DNA of 64,000 bases. It comes from Staphylococcus sp. IVB6214. GTDB taxonomy: Bacteria > Bacillota > Bacilli > Staphylococcales > Staphylococcaceae. This document shows positions 17,793 through 27,196 of this stretch, one piece after another (the stretch's first letter is position 1; the number at the start of each line of letters is the position of its first letter). The position numbers and the translations under genes are program-made. The stretch is from the NCBI RefSeq assembly GCF_025558585.1, contig NZ_CP094723.1, positions 1,426,001 through 1,490,000 of the forward strand, written 5' to 3'. The notes beneath the pieces are model-generated. The model worked only from the letters and a program-made list of their open reading frames with translations. It searched no databases and was not told where the DNA came from.

Positions 17793-18140
17793 TCAACCAA
17801 ATAAACTATGCATAGATGTTAGCCGATTTGAACCCCTAACGTGCAACAAATAGCGCTTAAATTTCTCAATATCATCAGGGCTTAGGCTCAAAAAATTATC
17901 TAATAATTCAGGTACACAATCAACTAAAAAATAACGAAAAACCTTCAGCTCTTCATTGTAGTACCTTATTGTTTCATCGCTCAAACCACGTGCTACACAC
18001 CTATCAATAAATTGTTTACTCAAGGTATCAAACTTTTCTTTTTTTATCTGATTTATCTTCTTTTCTTTATCAAAAAAGCCTTGTAACAAATCAAGCTCAT
18101 CTTTTGATAAATCAACGTTTCTGACTACTTTTTTCATCAT
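17793..18140 (-). pseudogene. Truncated tyrosine recombinase/integrase (N-terminal part only)
   Basis: About 115 residues remain. After a charged N-terminus the segment LSKQFIDRCVARGLSDETIR followed by YYNEELKVFRYFL and DIEKFKRYLL has the form of the core-binding (SAM-like) domain of phage-type integrases. The frame then ends; no catalytic domain with the R-H-R-Y residues follows. It points away from tRNA-Ser(GGA), whose 3' end is 105 bp away, the usual place for an island integrase. ATG at 18140 follows AAGGATG. Probably non-functional. Confidence 0.65.
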
Positions 18141-18244
18141 TATCACATCCTTATTTTTAAGATATAATAATGAGCAAAACAAAAAGGCTTATACCACACA
18201 CCATGTAAAATCGAGTAGTGTAGCATAAACCTTTCAAACCTTAC

Positions 18245-18332
18245 GGAAGATGGGGGATTCGAACCCCCGAGACGCTTGTGGCGCCTACACACTTTCCAGG
18301 CGTGCTCCTTCGGCCAACTCGGACAATCTTCC
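18245..18332 (-). tRNA. tRNA-Ser(GGA)
   Basis: An 88-nt type II tRNA with a variable arm. The anticodon loop CTGGAAA gives anticodon GGA. It borders the accessory island and is the likely integration target. Confidence 0.93.
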
Positions 18333-18378
18333 AAAACAATGACAAAAAATCAGAAGCGATATTTCGCTTCTGATTATA

Positions 18379-18450
18379 TGACCCCTACGGGACTCGAACC
18401 CGTGTTACCGCCGTGAAAGGGCGGTGTCTTAACCGCTTGACCAAGGGGCC
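18379..18450 (-). tRNA. tRNA-Glu(TTC)
   Basis: Clear cloverleaf; the anticodon loop CTTTCAC gives TTC. CCA is not encoded. Confidence 0.93.
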
Positions 18451-18451
18451 A

Positions 18452-18526
18452 TGGCTCCACAGGTAGGACTCGAACCTACGACCGATCGGTTAACAGCCGA
18501 TAGCTCTACCACTGAGCTACTGTGGA
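18452..18526 (-). tRNA. tRNA-Asn(GTT)
   Basis: Anticodon loop CTGTTAA gives GTT. The 3' CCA is encoded. Confidence 0.93.
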
Positions 18527-18536
18527 ATAATTAAAA

Positions 18537-18610
18537 TGGAGCGGGTGATGGGAATCGAACCCACAACATCAGCTTGGAAGGCTGAGGTTTTGCCATTAAA
18601 CTACACCCGC
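18537..18610 (-). tRNA. tRNA-Gly(TCC), canonical
   Basis: Anticodon loop CTTCCAA gives TCC. It has the normal GTTCGATTC T-loop, unlike the two glycine tRNAs at 58742-58901, so it is the translation-type tRNA. CCA encoded. Confidence 0.92.
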
Positions 18611-18623
18611 ATAACAACGATAT

Positions 18624-18698
18624 GGGCGGTTGATGGGAATCGAACCCACGAATGTCGGAACCACAATCCGATGCGTTAACCACTTCGCCACAACCGCC
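18624..18698 (-). tRNA. tRNA-His(GTG)
   Basis: Anticodon loop TTGTGGT gives GTG. The extra 5' G (G-1) typical of tRNA-His is encoded, opposite C73. Confidence 0.92.
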
Positions 18699-18711
18699 GT
18701 AATATAAGAAA

Positions 18712-18784
18712 TGGTTCAGGACGGAATCGAACCGCCGACACAAGGATTTTCAGTCCTTTGCTCTACCGACTGAGCTACTGAACC
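18712..18784 (-). tRNA. tRNA-Phe(GAA)
   Basis: Anticodon loop CTGAAAA gives GAA. First gene of the 247-bp block that is repeated exactly at 59425-59671. CCA is not encoded in this copy. Confidence 0.93.
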
Positions 18785-18791
18785 ATAATAA

Positions 18792-18868
18792 TGGCGGTCC
18801 CGACGGGAATCGAACCCGCGATCTCCTGCGTGACAGGCAGGCGTGTTAAACCGCTCCACTACGGGACC
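18792..18868 (-). tRNA. tRNA-Asp(GTC)
   Basis: Anticodon loop CTGTCAC gives GTC; CCA encoded. Lies inside the duplicated block. Confidence 0.93.
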
Positions 18869-18879
18869 ACTCAAAAATA

Positions 18880-18953
<74 letters not shown>

Positions 18954-19202
18954 ATAATGTTATTTAAAAGCAATTACTTAATTATATTATCACTTTAACA
19001 ACAAAGTGTCAATATATTTCTTGTAACTTTTTTATCTTTTTATTAAACAGATAAATAAATGCGTCCAATAAAATCAATGACCTACTCATTATATAGTTAC
19101 ATAATTAAAAGGTCAACAGTTCTCCAACTAGTATTTTGTATAAATACTCACCTTTTCGGCATTAATTGAATTAATGTAGCTTAATGTACTAAAAATATCA
19201 TT

Positions 19203-19313
19203 AATATAAAACGCCCAAGGTTCTGACGGAGGATGAGTCATACCTTGGGCGTTTTGGAATCGAAACATAATTAGGAAAATATCATTTTCATACCGATAGT
19301 TTTATAACTATCT
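19203..19313 (-). ncRNA. Candidate small regulatory RNA with anti-Shine-Dalgarno loop
   Basis: A strong promoter (19320-19348) would start a transcript of about 110 nt that ends at a perfect 14-bp terminator stem (AAAACGCCCAAGGT and its complement, 19208-19255). The terminator loop is closed by an inner TGAC/GTCA helix and exposes TCATCCTCC, complementary to GGAGGATG, that is a Shine-Dalgarno next to a start codon. A GATAGTT hairpin lies near the 5' end. No credible ORF is present. I do not recognise it as a named RNA. Confidence 0.6.
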
Positions 19314-19319
19314 AAAAAC

Positions 19320-19348
19320 ATTATATTTAGGTTCGCCTAAAATTTCAA
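19320..19348 (-). promoter_or_regulatory. Promoter with an operator-like inverted repeat, driving the small RNA
   Basis: TTGAAA (19348-19343), a 17-nt spacer and TATAAT (19325-19320). The spacer is filled by TTTAGG-TTCG-CCTAAA (19326-19341), a perfect 6-bp inverted repeat. Its form resembles DtxR/MntR-type metal-repressor boxes from memory, so metal-dependent repression is a testable inference. Confidence 0.6.
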
Positions 19349-19371
19349 GTGATTAGTATCAATTTTTCTAT

Positions 19372-19944
19372 TTAGTCAAATTTTTGTAAGATTTTATTCT
19401 TCAGAAATAGGAATGCATCGTATCCATCTTCCTTACAAAAATGACCGCCTGTGTCTAATTCATATAACTTACAATCTAATGCTTCACAAAGTTTTTCAGT
19501 TGCTTCTATTGGTACAACATAGTCATCTTTAGCAGCTACGCCAAACATGTGAAGTACTTTATTATGTAATAATTCATAGTCTAGTTCCCAGTTGAAGAAA
19601 GAATCGAGTACTTCTTGATCGGGTAATAGATCATTCTGTGGTAAGTCTCCTTTAAAACCGGATATCATGGCTAAGCTACCTACTTTGGAGACATCGAGCT
19701 CTTGTATGAATTTTAATGTTGTTACTACACCTAAGCTATGTGCAATAAATATTGTGTCATTATTCACTTCAGTGATATGTTCTTTCATATACGAAACCCA
19801 TTCACTACCATTTGGGCGATTCGTATTGGGTAAATCGAGTACTGTAACTTGATGCCCTTCGATTTCTAAAGTTCTTTTTAACCAAGGAAACCAATGATCT
19901 CCACTATTTGCTTGGTATCCGTGTACAATATAAACATTCGTCAT
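19372..19944 (-). CDS. RBBP9/YdeN-family serine hydrolase
   Basis: A 190-aa alpha/beta hydrolase without signal peptide. Features are YIVHGYQANSGDHWFPWL at the N-terminus, the nucleophile elbow IAHSLGVVT (Ser about 79), an Asp near AAKDDYVVP and a catalytic His in TGGHFCKEDG, all as in the RBBP9/YdeN family. Substrates of bacterial members are unknown. It is monocistronic; the promoter region of the candidate small RNA begins just after its stop. Confidence 0.85.
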   Translation of the reverse strand: MTNVYIVHGYQANSGDHWFPWLKRTLEIEGHQVTVLDLPNTNRPNGSEWVSYMKEHITEVNNDTIFIAHSLGVVTTLKFIQELDVSKVGSLAMISGFKGDLPQNDLLPDQEVLDSFFNWELDYELLHNKVLHMFGVAAKDDYVVPIEATEKLCEALDCKLYELDTGGHFCKEDGYDAFLFLKNKILQKFD

Positions 19945-20125
19945 GGTAAAGCCCCCTAGTCCAATCTATATTTATATCATATCATACGTTAAAGTATTAT
20001 TGCGTTTCTGCAAATAGTTGTACATAATTTGTCGAATTTTCTTAATTTTCAACCTATTTGTTGTCTAAAATTAAAAGTAGCATCTCATGACCCTTTTTAG
20101 ATCATGGACGCCACTTAGATTAACA

Positions 20126-21529
20126 TTATCGAATACGCGGTAATAAATTTTCAACCGCTTTGTATGCTTGACTAATACAATCTGGTAAACCGACCGCTTC
20201 AAACGGTGCCCCAGTTATTTGTAAATGCTGATAGTTTTCTAAAAGATGTTGTTGAATTTGTTTAATTTTATCAATATGTCCGACATGATATTGTGGACTG
20301 GCATACGGCATTTTGTTTACGATTGTAAATTCTGGTTCACCTTTGAACGTCATCATTTGTTCGAGATCACGGCGTGCAATTTGAACGAGTTCTTCATCTG
20401 TTTTCTCATTCACGATATTATCGCCTTGTTTACCCACATATGCACGTATCAATACTTTTCCTTCAGGCGTTGTATGTGGCCATTTTTTCGAAGTCCATGT
20501 GCAAGCAGTAATATCCGTTTGACTTGTTCTTGCAATAACAAATCCAGTTCCGTTATGAATATTTTCAATATCTTCTTCATCAAATGCAAAGACAATAGTT
20601 GCAACGGATGATGCTTCTAATTCATTAAAATAATCAAACATCGGATCCTTTTCAAACCATTGACGGAAGACTTGATGTGGTGTTGCGATAATCACACCAT
20701 CATAAAATGGGCGTGAATCAGCATCAATCTCAATATGATATCCCTTCTGAGTTGAGGTTAAATCTTTAACTTGGGTGCGATATTGTATTGAAACATCATG
20801 ATCAACCAACCATGTCTCCATATGCTCAATAAAGTCATAAAGTCCACGTCTAAATTGTTTAAATTGACCTTGTGCACCACTTCGACGTTGATCTTCTTTT
20901 TCCAAACGAGCTTTTCGCACTTGTTGCATCCCTTTTATGATGCTACCATGTGTCTCTTCAAGCGATTTGAAGTGTGGGAATGTACTCATTAAACTCAATT
21001 CATCAATATCCGTACCATAGATACCACTCAATAGTGGTTCAATTAAGTTCTCTAACAATTCATCACCTAAACGCTCACGAAAAAAAGCACCAACTGACAT
21101 ATCTCCTTCAGGCATATCCACAGGCTTAATCGTTAAATCTTTTAATGCACGTAACTTCCCTTTCATGGAAATTAATTGCGTCGTCATAAATGGCTTAATA
21201 TCGGTTGGCACGCCTAAAATGGCACCGCCAGGAATAGGATACAATTCATTATTCGCAAAAATATACGATTGACCTGTTTCATTTGTCACGATATCTTCAT
21301 CTGCAATACCGATATCTTTTGCCACATCAGTCATAATCGTCTTACGGCCTAAATACGATTCGGGGCCAAGCTCAATCACATATCCATCTCGATATGCAGT
21401 TTTAATCTTACCACCTGGTCTATCTGTTGCTTCATAAATGGTAACGTCTGTATCTGGATAATGTTTTTTAATAAAATACGCACTCGTTAAACCCGTGATT
21501 CCCGCACCAACTATTGCTACCTTTGTCAT
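20126..21529 (-). CDS. hemY: Coproporphyrinogen III oxidase CgoX (formerly HemY)
   Basis: A 467-aa FAD enzyme beginning MTKVAIVGAGITGLTSAY with the Rossmann GxGxxG and YEATDRPGGKI. It ends with the FAD-binding ITGAPFEAVGLPDCI. In Firmicutes it oxidises coproporphyrinogen III to coproporphyrin III. It is the third gene of hemE-hemH-hemY, with the start overlapping or abutting the hemH stop. Several ATGs lie close together; I chose the one giving MTKVAIV, with 21532 and 21538 as alternatives. Confidence 0.93.
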   Translation of the reverse strand: MTKVAIVGAGITGLTSAYFIKKHYPDTDVTIYEATDRPGGKIKTAYRDGYVIELGPESYLGRKTIMTDVAKDIGIADEDIVTNETGQSYIFANNELYPIPGGAILGVPTDIKPFMTTQLISMKGKLRALKDLTIKPVDMPEGDMSVGAFFRERLGDELLENLIEPLLSGIYGTDIDELSLMSTFPHFKSLEETHGSIIKGMQQVRKARLEKEDQRRSGAQGQFKQFRRGLYDFIEHMETWLVDHDVSIQYRTQVKDLTSTQKGYHIEIDADSRPFYDGVIIATPHQVFRQWFEKDPMFDYFNELEASSVATIVFAFDEEDIENIHNGTGFVIARTSQTDITACTWTSKKWPHTTPEGKVLIRAYVGKQGDNIVNEKTDEELVQIARRDLEQMMTFKGEPEFTIVNKMPYASPQYHVGHIDKIKQIQQHLLENYQHLQITGAPFEAVGLPDCISQAYKAVENLLPRIR

Positions 21530-21534
21530 CATTC

Positions 21535-22473
21535 TCACGCTTTCTTATAAATGTTAGAAATTTCATCAATAATTGCACCGATAAATAAAGGGTGTGTATC
21601 AGGCATTGGTGGACGATGATACGTTGCGCCCACTTCGTCACAAACAACTTTACATTCATAATCATTGTCGTATAAAACTTCAAGATGTTCTGCAACAAAG
21701 CCAAGTGGTGTATAAATAAAATGTTTACAACCTAACATATGATGCAATTCACGTGTTAAGTCCTGAACATCAGGTGCAAGCCATGGTGTCCCGGTATTCC
21801 CCGCTGATTGCCAACCCACCGAAATATGTTTCAACGGAATATGTTCAGCAATTAGTCTTGCTGTTTTTGATATTTGTTCCGGATAAGGGTCGTTACTCTC
21901 TAAAATCATTTTTTCCGGCAAGCTGTGTGCAGATACAACAAGCATGGTTTTCGCATGTTCCTCAACCGGTATATTTTCAAGTACTTCATTAATGCGCATT
22001 GACCAATAATCAATGAATTTCGGCTGTTCAAAATAACTATTAACATGATGTAACGTTATACCGAATTCATCAGCTTTTTCCTTCGCACGTTTATTATAAG
22101 AACCAATCGAAAATCTTGAATAATGTGGCGCTAATACAACCGTTACTGCTTCTGTAATACCATCTTTATACATCTGCGATACTGTATCTTCAATAAATGG
22201 ATGAATGTGTTTCAAACCGATATACAATTTAAATTCAATATCTTTATATAAGCCACTCTCATTAAGCACATTGACTAGTGCCTCTGCTTGACGTTCGGTT
22301 GTACCCGCCAATGGAGATAAACCACCAATCGCTTCATATCGTTGTGTGAGATCATCTAATTCTTCCTGACTCGGCTTTCGTCCATGTCTGATATCCGTAT
22401 AATACGGTTCAATATCACTTTTTTTATATGGCGTGCCGTAAGCCATCACTAACAAACCAACTGTTTTAGTCAT
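21535..22473 (-). CDS. hemH: Coproporphyrin III ferrochelatase CpfC (HemH)
   Basis: A 312-aa protein inserting iron into coproporphyrin III. Signatures are LLVMAYGTPYK at the N-terminus, VLAPHYSRFSIGSY with the active-site His, VVSAHSLPEK, and WQSAGNTGTPWLAPD. Middle gene of the hem operon, 37 nt after hemE. Together with hemY it belongs to the coproporphyrin-dependent heme route; the last gene, hemQ/chdC, is not in this window. Confidence 0.94.
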   Translation of the reverse strand: MTKTVGLLVMAYGTPYKKSDIEPYYTDIRHGRKPSQEELDDLTQRYEAIGGLSPLAGTTERQAEALVNVLNESGLYKDIEFKLYIGLKHIHPFIEDTVSQMYKDGITEAVTVVLAPHYSRFSIGSYNKRAKEKADEFGITLHHVNSYFEQPKFIDYWSMRINEVLENIPVEEHAKTMLVVSAHSLPEKMILESNDPYPEQISKTARLIAEHIPLKHISVGWQSAGNTGTPWLAPDVQDLTRELHHMLGCKHFIYTPLGFVAEHLEVLYDNDYECKVVCDEVGATYHRPPMPDTHPLFIGAIIDEISNIYKKA

Positions 22474-22510
22474 CTTCTATCCGTCCTTTACATACACGTA
22501 TTCAATCTTA

Positions 22511-23548
22511 TTATTTTGCCGTATAGTCGTGTACAAATTGTGCGACACGTCTCAATGTGTCTGGTGATACTTCCGGAAATACACCGTGTCCTAGATTAAA
22601 GATATGCCCCCCAGTATGTACCATACCTTGATCTAAGATAGGTTTAAGTCGCGCTTCGATTACATCCCAAGGTGCAAGTAGGATACTTGGATCTAAGTTC
22701 CCTTGTACTGTTTTGGTTACACCTTGTCGCCCTGCTTCACTGATAGATGTACGCCAATCAAGACCTAAAACATCAATAGGCAATTCATGCCATGCATCAA
22801 TTAAATGACTTGCCCCTACACCAAATAAAATGACAGGTGTATTTAATGCTTTAATGCCTGCGACTAACTTATTCATACACGGTTGAATATAATATTTATA
22901 ATCTGATTCATTCAGTGCACCAACCCAAGAATCAAAAATTTGAATAATTTGTGCACCTGCTTCAACTTGTCCTTTTACATATGTAATCGACATATCTGCC
23001 AGTGTATCCATTAACTTGAACCATGTCGCTTCGTCACTGTACATCATCGCTTTTGTTTTATTGTAATTCTTTGAAGGCCCACCTTCTATCATATAACTGG
23101 CTAAAGTAAACGGTGCACCCGTAAAACCAATAAGTGGCACATTTAACTGTTCTTGTGTGAGTATCTTAATCGTATCTAAAACATAAGGGACATCACGTTT
23201 TGGATCAATTTGTCCAAGTGCTGTGACATCAGAATATTGACGAATCGGGTTAGAAATCACAGGTCCAATACCCGACTTAATCTCAACATCGACGCCAATT
23301 GCTTTAAGTGGTGTCATAATATCTTTATATAGCACAGCAGCATCTGTATTATATTGATCTACCGGTAACTTTGTCACATAAGCACAAATTTCCGGTTGAT
23401 GTGTGATATCAAATAATGAATATTTTTCTTTTAACTTTCGATATTCTGGTTGAGAACGACCTGCTTGGCGCATAAACCAAACTGGTGTATGCGTAGCCTG
23501 TTCCCCTTTGATTGCTCGCAACATTGTATCGTTAAACGTATTATTCAT
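22511..23548 (-). CDS. hemE: Uroporphyrinogen decarboxylase
   Basis: A 345-aa enzyme decarboxylating uroporphyrinogen III to coproporphyrinogen III. Signature [19 protein letters not shown] is present near the N-terminus, as are [13 protein letters not shown] and the C-terminal NLGHGVFPE. Start at 23548 (MNNTFNDT) is set by CAAGGAGGAC; the frame extends further upstream without a signal. First gene of hemEHY. Confidence 0.95.
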   Translation of the reverse strand: MNNTFNDTMLRAIKGEQATHTPVWFMRQAGRSQPEYRKLKEKYSLFDITHQPEICAYVTKLPVDQYNTDAAVLYKDIMTPLKAIGVDVEIKSGIGPVISNPIRQYSDVTALGQIDPKRDVPYVLDTIKILTQEQLNVPLIGFTGAPFTLASYMIEGGPSKNYNKTKAMMYSDEATWFKLMDTLADMSITYVKGQVEAGAQIIQIFDSWVGALNESDYKYYIQPCMNKLVAGIKALNTPVILFGVGASHLIDAWHELPIDVLGLDWRTSISEAGRQGVTKTVQGNLDPSILLAPWDVIEARLKPILDQGMVHTGGHIFNLGHGVFPEVSPDTLRRVAQFVHDYTAK

Positions 23549-23928
23549 GTCGTCCTCCTTGACTGTAATCATTCTTTTCTAGATTAGCACACTTACATTA
23601 AAGAACTCTGTGAAAATGGTGTTTAACACAAAAGTTTAAAATGAATTGTTAAAATACTATCATGACCTAAAATGAAAATAAATGGATGCTTTTCTCTATG
23701 TATGTCATACACCGTCAATTATATCATGTTGAAATGAAAAGCGTCTAAGTATGAATTCTCTATATTTTAAAAATAAATACCATTAAAAATGATAAAACTA
23801 AAGGCTTAATCCGCTTACAAATCAATCTATATAGTTGTCCACATCAAGATTTCAGATTCACTTTTCAAGATTTAAGGTATATGATGGAAGTAGCTTTTAC
23901 ATAAAAAGATGAATATAGGAGGATTTAA
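23549..23928. other. Divergent intergenic region between hemE and traP
   Basis: About 380 bp, AT-rich, with no ORF of note. It must hold the hem operon promoter and the traP promoter. I found no Fur-like box and no riboswitch. Confidence 0.5.
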
Positions 23929-24453
23929 ATGAACTTTTTCATTACTTATGGCACATTAAGCTTTTTACAACAAATTCAAAACAAACATGAAGACCGTAAC
24001 TTGCTTATTTTTGCAGGTGAAGGTCAAGCAATCATATTGGAAGAGACAGATTTAGATACCATTTTTCAACAGCCGAATGAATATCGTGTAATGTCACGTA
24101 CTGGTGATCTATCTGAATCTGATTTTCAAGTTTTAATTACGATTCCGACTTCTGAAGATCATAAATATCAACTAGAAAAACAATTAGAAACTTATCAGCC
24201 AGCTTTAGATGAAAATCCAGACTACCATAGCTATCGCTTGTTGAAATCCACACATCAAAATGTCTATAAAGTACTTCTTGGTTTTACTACTAGAAATGCT
24301 TATGATGATTATAAAAAATCAAGTGCTTTTCGCAATAACTTATCATTAGAAGCAACAAAACCTTTAGCAGGTGCATCTGCTGTACATACACCTTATATCG
24401 AACAATACTTCTATCCAAGTCAGGATGTCTCTGAAGAAGAAATTGACCTGTAA
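23929..24453 (+). CDS. traP: TRAP / HmoB-like heme-degrading-fold protein
   Basis: A 174-aa protein similar by eye to S. aureus TRAP (target of RNAIII-activating protein): FFITYGTLSFLQQI, IPTSEDHKYQLEKQLETYQP, SYRLLKSTHQNVYKVLLGF and a YFYPSQD end. The C-terminal half is an antibiotic-biosynthesis-monooxygenase (dimeric ferredoxin-like) fold shared with heme mono-oxygenases such as Bacillus HmoB. Its place divergent from hemEHY fits a heme role better than the disputed agr role. AGGAGG site at ideal spacing. Confidence 0.85.
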   Translation: MNFFITYGTLSFLQQIQNKHEDRNLLIFAGEGQAIILEETDLDTIFQQPNEYRVMSRTGDLSESDFQVLITIPTSEDHKYQLEKQLETYQPALDENPDYHSYRLLKSTHQNVYKVLLGFTTRNAYDDYKKSSAFRNNLSLEATKPLAGASAVHTPYIEQYFYPSQDVSEEEIDL

Positions 24454-24460
24454 TATAAAT

Positions 24461-24501
24461 GAAACCCACCGCATTCAAATTCGAATGATTCGGTGGGTTT
24501 T
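24461..24501. terminator. Terminator between traP and ecsB
   Basis: AAACCCACCG and CGGTGGGTTTT form a strong stem that can act for both convergent genes. Confidence 0.85.
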
Positions 24502-24505
24502 ATGA

Positions 24506-25720
24506 TTAATCTCGTAATAAAGATTCTTTGTATTTTAATTTTTTGATCGTGCGATGTATTGTCGCATAACTTACTATGAATAACAAGACGATAAGGTAAC
24601 CATGTTGAATATTAAACACTAAATACACGACACTCAACACGCCTGCCATGACACTTGTTGTAGCTGTTAAAAATTTTTGATATCCCTGTATGACAAGCGC
24701 TTCAGATGGGGGCCAAACTTGCGGCCACAATCCATAAGCTTCTTGCGTGTAAAACTGTGACATTTGTAATACTAAAATGTACATCGCCAAGCAACCGATC
24801 ACGACGCTAACATACGGGTGATTTAACCACGACATAAGTAATATTGTAATCACTACAAGTCTTAATGTCAGATTAAAGGCATCTTTTCCACGTAAAAAGT
24901 TACGCTTGAATAAAAATGGGTACATCGCAGCTTCGTGAAACGATTTTGGTGTTGACAGCAAGAAGTCCAAGTAACGTCTTCGAACGGCACGTTCTTGCAA
25001 ACCTTTCACATCCGTAAACATACTTACAAATTTATAGTAATTCGCCTGATGTTGGTGTGCTTGTTTTATTAAGAAAGTCCACGGTAAGTGGTGTTGCTTC
25101 GTTAATTTCTGTAAAAATACAGCGAGTATAATAAGCGCAATCGGTGCACCGAAACTGTGTGAACTGCCTGATGCGAACATGACATAAATGGCTGACATAT
25201 TTAAAATGCCCAATATCAGATTAACTGACCAGGCTTCTAGTCCATATAGAAACCAATACCACTTCACAAATAAACCCACTAGCGGTAATAGTAGCGTGAA
25301 TAAACATACAACAACAAACTGAGATGTTTGATTCGGTGCTAACGCATGTATTAACGGATATGCGATCACTAGCAATACGACTTGCAATGGCAATCGTTTG
25401 TAATAACTCGTCCAAATACTTTTTTGTATATACGCTTTCATTTGTGATTCAAAGGGTAATAAAAAGAGACTATCCGCTTCGACTAAATATGTTTTTAACG
25501 GGAAAATAGAACTCATCGCTAATATAATTGAAATAAGTAAAAAATAGTTAATGCCAGTTGGTATGTCTTTCAACCATTCCCCATATCCGAGAATGAAAGC
25601 ACCGATAAGAATGACCAAAAAGACAGTAAAATGCCCATTAAAAATAAATTTATTATAATATTGTGCCTCTTTGAGCTTTGCACGATGTCTTTGGTTAAAA
25701 AGTTGTTTCGCTGTCATCAT
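24506..25720 (-). CDS. ecsB: ABC transporter permease EcsB
   Basis: A 404-aa protein with about eight hydrophobic segments, starting MMTAKQLFNQRHRAKLKEAQ. It is the membrane partner of EcsA. Its start codon overlaps the ecsA stop (ATGA), showing translational coupling. In Bacillus and staphylococci EcsAB affects protein secretion and regulated membrane proteolysis; the transported substrate is not settled. Confidence 0.9.
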   Translation of the reverse strand: MMTAKQLFNQRHRAKLKEAQYYNKFIFNGHFTVFLVILIGAFILGYGEWLKDIPTGINYFLLISIILAMSSIFPLKTYLVEADSLFLLPFESQMKAYIQKSIWTSYYKRLPLQVVLLVIAYPLIHALAPNQTSQFVVVCLFTLLLPLVGLFVKWYWFLYGLEAWSVNLILGILNMSAIYVMFASGSSHSFGAPIALIILAVFLQKLTKQHHLPWTFLIKQAHQHQANYYKFVSMFTDVKGLQERAVRRRYLDFLLSTPKSFHEAAMYPFLFKRNFLRGKDAFNLTLRLVVITILLMSWLNHPYVSVVIGCLAMYILVLQMSQFYTQEAYGLWPQVWPPSEALVIQGYQKFLTATTSVMAGVLSVVYLVFNIQHGYLIVLLFIVSYATIHRTIKKLKYKESLLRD

Positions 25721-26451
25721 TGACCGACCCCTTGCGTCGAACGAATATAAATATCATCCAATGTCGCATTTGGCATTTTAAAATGTTGACGTAACGCTTC
25801 TAAGTCACCTATTCCGACAATTTCACCCTTATCTAATATAATAAAGCGATCACAATAACGTTCTGCTGTTGCTAATATGTGCGTACTCATTAATACGGTA
25901 CGATCCTCTTGTTTTTTTGCTTCCATCAAATCAAGCATCGACTGAATACCCAGCGGATCAAGTCCTAAGAAAGGTTCATCGATAATATATAGATCTGGGT
26001 CAACGATAAAGGCGCAAATAATCATAACCTTCTGTTTCATCCCCTTAGAAAAGTGACTCGGAAAAATCTCGAGTTGTTCTTCAAGGCGGAATGTTTTTAA
26101 TAATGGCTGTGCACGAGTCATCGCCGTCTCTTGATCAATGCCATACGCCATTGCCGTCATATAAATATGTTCTTTTAAAGTCAGTGTTTCATAAATGACA
26201 GGCGATTCTGGAATATAAGATAGTTTTTTTCGATATGTATTGATATCTTCATTAATATCAATTCCTGATATAGACATCTTCCCTTCGCTCGGTGTCAATA
26301 ATCCTAAAATATGCTTAATCGTCGTACTTTTACCTGCACCATTTAAACCAATCAGCCCAACAATCTCACCAGGCTTTAGTGCAAATGATATATCTTTAAT
26401 AACAGGCTTTTTTCCATAACCACCTGTTAAATGTTCAACTTTTACAGTCAT
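25717..26451 (-). CDS. ecsA: ABC transporter ATP-binding protein EcsA
   Basis: A 244-aa ATPase: Walker A GLNGAGKST, signature FSKGMKQKV (SKGMK variant of LSGGQ), Walker B LYIIDEPFLGLDP and the switch His in STHIL. First gene of ecsAB, divergent from hit as in Bacillus. It powers the EcsB membrane subunit. Confidence 0.93.
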   Translation of the reverse strand: MTVKVEHLTGGYGKKPVIKDISFALKPGEIVGLIGLNGAGKSTTIKHILGLLTPSEGKMSISGIDINEDINTYRKKLSYIPESPVIYETLTLKEHIYMTAMAYGIDQETAMTRAQPLLKTFRLEEQLEIFPSHFSKGMKQKVMIICAFIVDPDLYIIDEPFLGLDPLGIQSMLDLMEAKKQEDRTVLMSTHILATAERYCDRFIILDKGEIVGIGDLEALRQHFKMPNATLDDIYIRSTQGVGQ

Positions 26452-26586
26452 GCGTATGACACCTCCATAGCATGTATTGTACCAAATTCTTATATCATAA
26501 TGCTATGTAAGAGATACCGTTAAATTAGTTACACGTGTTTCGGCACATGCTATAATATTAACAAATGATCGGAGGGAGCGAATATT

Positions 26587-27009
26587 ATGTCTGAAACAAT
26601 CTTTTCAAAAATCATCACAGGAGAAATACCGAGTTATAAAGTTTATGAGAATGAATACGTCTATGCGTTCTTAGATATCTCGCAAGTATCAAAAGGCCAT
26701 ACTTTATTGATTCCTAAAAAAGCATCTCCTAATATTTTCGAAACTGATGCTGAAACAATGAAACACATTGGAGAAGCATTACCCATTGTCGCCAATGCGA
26801 TTAAAGAAGCATTTAATCCAGATGGCTTGAACATTATCCAAAACAATGGATCCTATGCAGCACAATCTGTTTTCCATATCCACTTCCACCTCATTCCACG
26901 ATATGAAAATGACATTGATGGATTTGATTACAAATGGGAAACACACGAAGATGAAATTGATGATGCGCAAAAAGAAGAGATTGCGAAACAAATCGCATCA
27001 CACATTTAA
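26587..27009 (+). CDS. hit: HIT family protein (Hit)
   Basis: A 140-aa member of the histidine-triad nucleotide hydrolases. It has FSKIITGEIPSYKVYE at the N-terminus and the triad FHIHFHLIPR (HxHxHxx). HIT proteins split adenosine 5'-monophosphoramidates and related nucleotides. It is divergent from ecsA, a conserved arrangement. CGGAGGGAG precedes the ATG. Confidence 0.92.
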   Translation: MSETIFSKIITGEIPSYKVYENEYVYAFLDISQVSKGHTLLIPKKASPNIFETDAETMKHIGEALPIVANAIKEAFNPDGLNIIQNNGSYAAQSVFHIHFHLIPRYENDIDGFDYKWETHEDEIDDAQKEEIAKQIASHI

Positions 27010-27196
27010 TTACTGTATCAGTATATAAATATTAATTACGACTATCTCACAAACTAGTATCAAATTTTTGGTAATGCGTGTTTGACATGATATTGTATGT
27101 ACTATTATTCATTCACCATACTCTGTTAGACGAAAAAAGTTTTGAAATAAACAAATGTCTAATCATTATCTAAATATAAAATATAGGAGGATTTTT

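Noticed and set aside
23549..23928. Fur box controlling hemEHY or traP
   Set aside because: No GATAATGATTATC-like inverted repeat.
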